The translations under genes were made by a program, and so were the position numbers. From NCBI GenBank assembly GCA_002340095.1, contig DDKS01000017.1, positions 1-20,383 of the forward strand: 20,383 nt of DNA. The letters run 5' to 3'. Positions 14,459 to 20,383 of this stretch are shown in pieces (position 1 is the first letter of the stretch; every line of letters starts with the position of its first letter). The stretch is from Betaproteobacteria bacterium UBA2592 (lineage in GTDB: Bacteria > Pseudomonadota > Gammaproteobacteria > Burkholderiales > Rhodocyclaceae). The notes beneath the pieces were generated by a model. That model searched no databases, had not been told where the DNA came from, and saw nothing but the letters and a program-made list of their open reading frames with translations.

Positions 14459-15067
14459 ATGAGCCCTGCGCTGACCTCCCTGATCGCCTGCCTCGCCGCC
14501 TATCTGCTCGGCTCCGTTTCCTTTGCCGTGCTCAGTGCCAAGCTCTTCAAGCTGGCCGACCCGCGCACCTATGGCTCGGGCAACCCCGGCGCCACCAACG
14601 TGCTGCGCACCGGCAACAAGAAGGCGGCCCTGTTCACCCTGCTGGGCGATGCCCTGAAGGGCACGGTGGCCGTGCTGCTGGCCAAGGCCCTGGAACTGCC
14701 GGAGCAGACCATCGGCCTCGTGGCCCTGGCCGTGTTCCTCGGCCACCTCTACCCGGTCTTTCTCAAGTTCAAGGGCGGCAAGGGTGTGGCCACCGCCGCC
14801 GGGGTGCTGCTGGCCCTCGCCCCCCTGGTGGGCGTCGCCACCCTGGCCACCTGGATCGTCACCGCCTACCTGAGCCGCTATTCCTCCCTGGCCGCCATCG
14901 TCGCGGCCCTGCTGGCGCCGGCCTACGCCATGCTGTTCGATGGGGCCGACGGCTATACCGGCGTGGTCCTGGCCATGAGCCTGGCCCTGATCGCCAAGCA
15001 CTTTGCCAACATCCAGCGTCTGCTGGCCGGCCAGGAAACGAAGATAGGAGCCGGGAAAAAAGCCTGA
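14459..15067 (+). CDS. plsY: Acyl-phosphate:glycerol-3-phosphate acyltransferase
   Basis: PlsY is an inner-membrane enzyme that transfers an acyl group from acyl-phosphate to glycerol-3-phosphate, the first step of phospholipid synthesis. The 202-residue product has about five membrane helices and the three family motifs: GSGNPGATNVLRTG (about 40-53), GHLYPVFLKFKGGKGVAT (about 97-114) and KHFANIQRLLAGQETKI (about 180-196). The ATG at 14459 has no Shine-Dalgarno. Its last codons contain the A tract that becomes the U tract of the opposing tsaD terminator. It is the only plus-strand gene between two minus-strand genes and is probably transcribed alone. Confidence 0.96.
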   Translation: MSPALTSLIACLAAYLLGSVSFAVLSAKLFKLADPRTYGSGNPGATNVLRTGNKKAALFTLLGDALKGTVAVLLAKALELPEQTIGLVALAVFLGHLYPVFLKFKGGKGVATAAGVLLALAPLVGVATLATWIVTAYLSRYSSLAAIVAALLAPAYAMLFDGADGYTGVVLAMSLALIAKHFANIQRLLAGQETKIGAGKKA

Positions 15068-15081
15068 GCCACCCCAGGCTT
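15056..15081 (-). terminator. Rho-independent terminator for tsaD, inside the 3' end of plsY
   Basis: On the minus strand, AAGCCTG (from 15075-15081) pairs with CAGGCTT (from 15060-15066) over an eight-base loop and is followed by TTTT (15056-15059). It lies 20-50 bases past the tsaD stop. The T tract and lower stem overlap the last codons of plsY. Confidence 0.55.
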
Positions 15082-15093
15082 CACGGGATCGAC

Positions 15094-15115
15094 GATGGGC
15101 GCTCAGGCGCCCATC
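15094..15115. terminator. Perfect hairpin with the tsaD stop codon in its loop
   Basis: GATGGGCGC (15094-15102) pairs over nine bases with GCGCCCATC (15107-15115), leaving the loop TCAG, which contains the tsaD stop codon. It could terminate plsY transcripts or protect the tsaD 3' end. No T tract follows on either strand. Confidence 0.4.
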
Positions 15116-16125
15116 AGTTCGTTCAGGGGCCAGCGCGGCCGCACCGCAAACATCCCGGCGGGCCGGGCCCTGGCACCGGCCATGAGGCGCATGGCTCCGG
15201 CAAAGGCGATCATGGCACCGTTGTCGGTGCAGAATTCCAGCTCCGGGTAATGGACCTGGCAGCGGCGCTTTCCGGCCGCTTCGTTCAGGGCCAGACGCAA
15301 CTGCCGGTTGGCGCCGACGCCGCCGGCGACCACCAGACGCTGCATGCCCGTGTGCTTCAAGGCGGCGATGGATTTCTTCACCAGCACTTCCACCAGGGCG
15401 TCCTGGAAGGCCCGGGCCACGTCGGCGTGGAAACCGGGGCGGTCCTCCGCCTTGTCCCGCACCAGGGTGAGCACGGCGGTCTTGAGGCCGGCAAAGCTGA
15501 AGTTGAAGTCGCCGGAATGAAGCATGGGCCGGGGCAGGTCGTAGACGCCGGGTCTGCCGGCATCCGCCAGTTTCGACAGGGCCGGGCCGCCCGGGTAGCC
15601 GAGCCCCAGGAGCTTGGCGGTCTTGTCGAAGGCCTCGCCCGCCGCATCATCAAGGGTCTCCCCCAGCAATTCGTACTGGCCGACGCCGGCCACGGCCATC
15701 AGCTGGGTGTGTCCACCGGAAACCAACAAAGCCACGAAGGGAAACTCGGGAGGGTCCCGCGCCAGCAGGGGAGAAAGCAGATGTCCTTCCAGGTGATGCA
15801 CGGGCAGGGTCGGCTTGCCCAGGCTGGCGGCCAGCCCTTCGGCGAAGGCGCAGCCCACGAGCAGGGCCCCGGCCAGGCCGGGCCCCTGGGTGTAGGCCAC
15901 GGCATCCACCTCCGCCAGCGTGACGGCACTGTCTTGCAGGACCTGGCGCAACAAGGGCACCAGACGCCGGATGTGATCCCGGGAAGCCAGCTCGGGCACC
16001 ACGCCGCCGTATTCGGCATGCATGGCGACCTGGCTGTGCAGGGCATGGGCCAGCAACCCCCGCTCCGTGTCGTAGAGGGCCAGGCCGGTTTCGTCGCAGG
16101 AGGATTCGATACCAAGAACTCGCAT
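15103..16125 (-). CDS. tsaD: tRNA N6-adenosine threonylcarbamoyltransferase
   Basis: TsaD (formerly Gcp/YgjD) transfers threonylcarbamoyl to A37 of ANN-decoding tRNAs, together with TsaB, TsaC and TsaE. The 340-residue product starts MRVLGIESSCDETG. It has the metal-binding histidines H111 and H115 (HHLEGH), the nucleotide loop LLVSGGHTQL, the GLGYPGGPALSKLA segment, and VVAGGVGANRQLR with the later CTDNGAMIA. The start is set by family alignment: an extended -10 box lies about ten bases upstream, so the mRNA is predicted to begin one to three bases before the ATG. The gene is divergent from rpsU as in E. coli. Confidence 0.96.
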   Translation of the reverse strand: MRVLGIESSCDETGLALYDTERGLLAHALHSQVAMHAEYGGVVPELASRDHIRRLVPLLRQVLQDSAVTLAEVDAVAYTQGPGLAGALLVGCAFAEGLAASLGKPTLPVHHLEGHLLSPLLARDPPEFPFVALLVSGGHTQLMAVAGVGQYELLGETLDDAAGEAFDKTAKLLGLGYPGGPALSKLADAGRPGVYDLPRPMLHSGDFNFSFAGLKTAVLTLVRDKAEDRPGFHADVARAFQDALVEVLVKKSIAALKHTGMQRLVVAGGVGANRQLRLALNEAAGKRRCQVHYPELEFCTDNGAMIAFAGAMRLMAGARARPAGMFAVRPRWPLNELMGA

Positions 16126-16133
16126 GGGGCGCG

Positions 16134-16142
16134 ATTCTAGCA
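16134..16142 (-). promoter_or_regulatory. Extended -10 promoter of tsaD (nearly leaderless mRNA)
   Basis: On the minus strand, TGC followed by TAGAAT (16134-16139) is an extended -10 element with no good -35 box. RNA would start around 16126-16128, right at the ATG (16125), and no Shine-Dalgarno could fit. It lies one base from the rpsU -35 box on the other strand. Confidence 0.5.
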
Positions 16143-16143
16143 C

Positions 16144-16172
16144 TTGTCCTTCTCCTGCCACCCGGGTAGAAT
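16144..16172 (+). promoter_or_regulatory. Sigma70 promoter of the rpsU-yqeY-dnaG-rpoD operon
   Basis: TTGTCC (16144-16149) and TAGAAT (16167-16172) are spaced by exactly 17 bases, matching four and five of six consensus bases. RNA would start near 16179, giving a leader of about 72 bases before rpsU. The leader holds a small hairpin (arms GGGCA 16212-16216 and TGCCC 16225-16229) just before the Shine-Dalgarno. Confidence 0.62.
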
Positions 16173-16235
16173 TCCGGCCTTTCGTCCATTGGCGACGGAA
16201 CAAAATTCACCGGGCAAGCGACGCTGCCCAAACGG

Positions 16236-16246
16236 AAGGGGGTGAT
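16236..16246 (+). promoter_or_regulatory. Exceptionally strong Shine-Dalgarno of rpsU
   Basis: AAGGGGGTGAT matches 10 of 11 bases of the full 16S complement AAGGAGGTGAT and ends four bases before the ATG at 16251. It decides the rpsU start against the in-frame ATG at 16242, which lies inside it. No other gene in the window has a comparable site. Confidence 0.8.
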
Positions 16247-16250
16247 TTCA

Positions 16251-16463
16251 ATGCCGAGCATTCGCGTCAAGGAAAACGAGCCGTTCGAAGTGGCCATCCG
16301 CCGCTTCAAGCGTTCTGTCGAAAAAACCGGTCTGCTGACCGAGCTGCGCGCCCGCGAGTTCTACGAGAAGCCCACCGCCGAGCGCAAGCGCAAGGCTGCT
16401 GCCGCCGTCAAGCGTCATCACAAGCGCATCCGCAGCATGACCCTGCCGCCGAAACTGTACTGA
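16251..16463 (+). CDS. rpsU: 30S ribosomal protein bS21
   Basis: bS21 binds near the 3' end of 16S rRNA and helps initiation on natural mRNAs. The 70-residue basic product starts MPSIRVKENEPFEVAIRRFKR and continues with KTGLLTELRAREFYEKPTAERKR and a very basic tail (KRHHKRIRSMTLPPKLY), the normal length and pattern. The start is fixed by the very strong Shine-Dalgarno ending four bases upstream. It is the first gene of the macromolecular synthesis operon, and a strong hairpin follows that should make rpsU transcripts more abundant than the downstream genes. Confidence 0.97.
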   Translation: MPSIRVKENEPFEVAIRRFKRSVEKTGLLTELRAREFYEKPTAERKRKAAAAVKRHHKRIRSMTLPPKLY

Positions 16464-16479
16464 TCGTATCGTTTCGTGC

Positions 16480-16525
16480 AGTGCAAGAAGCCGCCCTTCT
16501 CCTGATTGGCGGCTTCTTGCATTTT
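16480..16525 (+). terminator. Attenuator-like terminator between rpsU and yqeY
   Basis: TGCAAGAAGCCGCC (16482-16495) pairs perfectly over 14 bp with GGCGGCTTCTTGCA (16508-16521) around a 12-base loop, followed by TTTT. With one G-U and one A-U pair the stem can reach 16 bp. E. coli has a partial terminator at the equivalent place between rpsU and dnaG, so leaky termination that sets the rpsU to dnaG-rpoD ratio is the likely role. The short T tract fits partial read-through. Confidence 0.8.
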
Positions 16526-16544
16526 CACCGTCCCGGAGAAATTC

Positions 16545-16988
16545 ATGAGCCTCAAAGCCCGCATCACCGAAGACATGAAGACGGCCATGAAGGCCAAGGA
16601 AAGCACCCGCCTGGGCACCATCCGCCTGCTGCTGGCGGCGATCAAGCAAAAGGAAGTGGATGAGCAGGTCGAACTGGACGACGCCGGCATCCAGGCCGTC
16701 ATCGAGAAGATGACCAAACAGCGCAAGGACAGCCTGGCCCAGTACGAAGCCGCCGGCCGCACCGACCTGGCCGAGGTGGAGAAGGCCGAGATCGCCGTGC
16801 TGGCCACCTACCTGCCCGAGAAAATGGACGAAGCCGGCATCCAGGCCGCCATCGAGGCCGCCGTGGCCGCCACCGGCGCCGCCGGTCCCGCCGACATGGG
16901 CAAGCTGATGGGACTGCTCAAGCCGCAACTGGCCGGCAAGGCCGACATGGCCCTGGTATCGAAACTGGTCAAGGCCCGCCTGGGCTGA
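16545..16988 (+). CDS. yqeY: GatB/YqeY domain protein
   Basis: This 147-residue protein belongs to the YqeY family, related to the C-terminal tRNA-binding domain of GatB. Members probably touch tRNA, but no reaction is established. It starts MSLKARITEDMKTAMKAKES, then RLGTIRLLLAAIKQKEVDE and a helical C-terminal half with LATYLPEKMDE and GPADMGKLMGLLKPQLAGKADMALVSKLVK (quoted in part of about 115-145). GGAG (16535-16538) supports the ATG at 16545; a longer frame from 16506 would begin inside the attenuator hairpin. It lies just after that hairpin and nine bases before dnaG. Many proteobacteria, though not E. coli, carry this gene between rpsU and dnaG. Confidence 0.93.
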   Translation: MSLKARITEDMKTAMKAKESTRLGTIRLLLAAIKQKEVDEQVELDDAGIQAVIEKMTKQRKDSLAQYEAAGRTDLAEVEKAEIAVLATYLPEKMDEAGIQAAIEAAVAATGAAGPADMGKLMGLLKPQLAGKADMALVSKLVKARLG

Positions 16989-16997
16989 GTCCGGGCC

Positions 16998-18728
16998 ATG
17001 ATCCCGGAGTCCTTCATCCAGGACCTCCTGGCCCGGGTCGACATCGTCGACCTGATCGACGGCTACGTCCGTCTCAAGAAGGCAGGCGCCAACTACAGCG
17101 CCTGCTGCCCTTTCCACAACGAGAAGACCCCTTCCTTCACGGTGAGTCCCACCAAGCAGTTCTACCACTGCTTCGGCTGCGGCGCCCACGGCACGGCCAT
17201 CAGTTTCCTCATGGAATACCAGGGTCTGGGTTTCGTGGATGCGGTCAAGGAGCTGGCCGGCAAGGTGGGCATGCAGGTGCCGGAGCAGGAGCGGGACAGC
17301 CGCCCGGAAGAACGGGGCAGCCTGCGCCAGCTCACCGAAATCATGGGCCGTGCCGCCCAGTACTACAAGGACCAGCTGAAGCAGAGCCCCAGGGCCATCG
17401 ACTACCTGAAGGGCCGGGGCCTGACCGGGGAAATCTGCGCCCGTTTCGGCATCGGCTATGCCCCGGACGGCTGGCAGAACCTGGCCGCCATCTTCCCCGA
17501 TTACGATGCACCGGAACTGGCCGCCGCCGGCCTGGTGATCGAGAACGAACAGGGCCGGCGCTACGACCGCTTCCGGGACCGGATCATGTTCCCCATCATC
17601 AACCCCAAGGGGGAGGTGATCGCCTTTGGCGGCCGCATCATCGGCCAGGGAGAACCCAAGTACCTGAACTCCCCGGAAACCCCGATCTTCGAGAAAGGCC
17701 GGGAAGTGTATGGCCTGCCCCAGGCTCGCCAGACCTTGCGCCAGGAAAACACCGTCATCGTGGTGGAGGGTTACATGGATGTAGTGGCCCTGGCCCAGCA
17801 CGGAATCGGCAACGCCGTGGCCACCCTGGGCACCGCCACCACCCCCACCCACGTGCAGAAGCTGCTCAAGCAGGTGGACCGCATCGTCTATTGCTTCGAC
17901 GGGGACAACGCCGGGCGCAAGGCCGCCTGGCGCGCCCTGGAAAACAGCCTGGAAGCCCTGGCCGACAGCAAGTCCGTCGGCTTCGCCTTCCTCCCCGACC
18001 CGGAGGACCCGGACAGCTACGTGCGTCAGTTCGGCAAGGATGCCTTCCGCACCCTGATTGCCCAGGCCACGCCCCTTTCCGACTTCCTGCTGCGGGAACT
18101 GGGGCAGCGCTGCGACCTCACCAGCTCCGAAGGCAAGGCCCGGCTGATCCATGAGGCCAAGCCCCTGCTCGGCCGCCTGCCCACGCCACTGCTGCGCCTG
18201 CAGCTGGTCAAGCGCCTGGCCGAAGCGAGCGGCTTTTCCCAAACCGAGGTGGAACGCCTGTGTGACATCCGCGGCTACGCTCCCCCGGCACCGCCCAAGG
18301 CGCCCCGCCAGCCCCCCTCCCTGGCCCGCATCCTGTTGCGCCTGGTACTGTTCGACCCGGCCCTGGCGCGCCGCATTCCCATCGCAGCCCTCCCGCCGGG
18401 CCAGGAGCGCGGCATCCTCGCCGTGATTCAGGAGCGCCTCCCCGCGCTGCCGCCCCGGCCCGCCTACGCGCAGCTGCGGGAAAGCCTGCGCGGCCACCCG
18501 GTGGAGGGCCCGCTGGAAACCCTGGCCGGGGAACTGCTGGACAGGGAACTGGACGAAGAATACGTTGCGACGGAATTCGCCGCCGCCCTCGCCCGCCTGG
18601 AAGAAGGCAGCCAGAAGGCCGCCTTCGCCGCCCTGCAGGCCAAGGCCCGCCAATTCGGCGTGGCCGGCCTGAGCGAAGCGGAAAAGCGGGAATATCTGAC
18701 CCTGCTTTCCCAGAAAAAGGATCTCTAA
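16998..18728 (+). CDS. dnaG: DNA primase
   Basis: DnaG makes the RNA primers for replication forks. The 576-residue product has the N-terminal CHC2 zinc domain with C37, H40, C58 and C61 (CPFHNEKTPSF, YHCFGCGAHG), the catalytic core with YLKGRGLT and FRDRIMFPI, the Toprim fold with E257 (VVEGYMDV) and D301/D303 (CFDGDNAGRKAAW), and a C-terminal DnaB-binding region (about 430-576) that is less conserved. The start MIPESFIQDLLARVDIVDLI fits the family but has no obvious Shine-Dalgarno. With only nine bases after the yqeY stop, coupled translation is likely. E. coli DnaG has 581 residues. Confidence 0.97.
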   Translation: MIPESFIQDLLARVDIVDLIDGYVRLKKAGANYSACCPFHNEKTPSFTVSPTKQFYHCFGCGAHGTAISFLMEYQGLGFVDAVKELAGKVGMQVPEQERDSRPEERGSLRQLTEIMGRAAQYYKDQLKQSPRAIDYLKGRGLTGEICARFGIGYAPDGWQNLAAIFPDYDAPELAAAGLVIENEQGRRYDRFRDRIMFPIINPKGEVIAFGGRIIGQGEPKYLNSPETPIFEKGREVYGLPQARQTLRQENTVIVVEGYMDVVALAQHGIGNAVATLGTATTPTHVQKLLKQVDRIVYCFDGDNAGRKAAWRALENSLEALADSKSVGFAFLPDPEDPDSYVRQFGKDAFRTLIAQATPLSDFLLRELGQRCDLTSSEGKARLIHEAKPLLGRLPTPLLRLQLVKRLAEASGFSQTEVERLCDIRGYAPPAPPKAPRQPPSLARILLRLVLFDPALARRIPIAALPPGQERGILAVIQERLPALPPRPAYAQLRESLRGHPVEGPLETLAGELLDRELDEEYVATEFAAALARLEEGSQKAAFAALQAKARQFGVAGLSEAEKREYLTLLSQKKDL

Positions 18729-18732
18729 GTTA

Positions 18733-18741
18733 TGGTAGAAT
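18733..18741 (+). promoter_or_regulatory. Extended -10 promoter between dnaG and rpoD
   Basis: TGG followed by TAGAAT (18736-18741) is an extended -10 element, just after the dnaG stop. The region 17 bases upstream is A-rich without a true -35 box. RNA would start near 18748, 27 bases before the rpoD ATG, giving rpoD its own transcription in addition to the operon. Confidence 0.45.
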
Positions 18742-18774
18742 TTACGGTTTCCCGAATTCCGCAGGCAGGTAGTC

Positions 18775-20383
<1,609 letters not shown>

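Noticed and set aside
14347..16140. 597-residue plus-strand frame across plsY and tsaD
   Set aside because: It is out of frame with plsY and antisense to tsaD, and its translation has no family resemblance.

Overview
The window looks like a core chromosomal segment of a high-GC betaproteobacterium. Protein resemblance and gene order fit Rhodocyclales (Azospira/Dechloromonas-like) best, but this is recalled from family knowledge and was not searched. Coding density is very high, there is no gap above about 300 bases, and I see no mobile element, CRISPR array, rRNA or tRNA.

Layout. (1) 1-139 is a regulatory gap: a near-consensus promoter points left out of the window, a palindrome covers its -35 box, and a second promoter points right. 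(2) 140-3366 is a tight rightward cluster: a CHASE2 adenylate cyclase, a secreted SH3 protein and an M48 metallopeptidase lipoprotein. The peptidase is split by a one-base frameshift in a G run. (3) 3425-5578 is uvrD on the minus strand, converging on that cluster. (4) 5822-6181 is an unrecognised 119-residue protein with its own promoter and a textbook terminator. (5) 6347-10513 is leuS-lptE-holA (leucyl-tRNA charging, LPS transport, replication clamp loading). (6) 10519-10749 is a small cysteine-rich unknown on the minus strand. (7) 10879-14045 is proA-ogt-xerD-ybaK, the first three overlapping. (8) 14046-16125 holds folB (minus), plsY (plus) and tsaD (minus). (9) 16251 to the window end is rpsU-yqeY-dnaG-rpoD, the macromolecular synthesis operon, with rpoD cut by the window edge.

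The block folB-plsY-tsaD-rpsU-dnaG-rpoD keeps the neighbourhood known from E. coli. It places lipid, folate and tRNA t6A synthesis beside translation (bS21), replication (primase) and transcription (sigma70) genes. The operon carries the expected control points: a strong promoter, an exceptionally strong rpsU Shine-Dalgarno, a long terminator-like hairpin after rpsU, and an extended -10 just before rpoD.

I do not see a convincing new multi-gene system. The points most worth a second look are the M48 frameshift, the left-edge operator/promoter, the 21-bp inverted repeat between uvrD and the 119-residue gene, the two small unknown genes, and the overlapping tsaD/rpsU promoters that predict a nearly leaderless tsaD mRNA.
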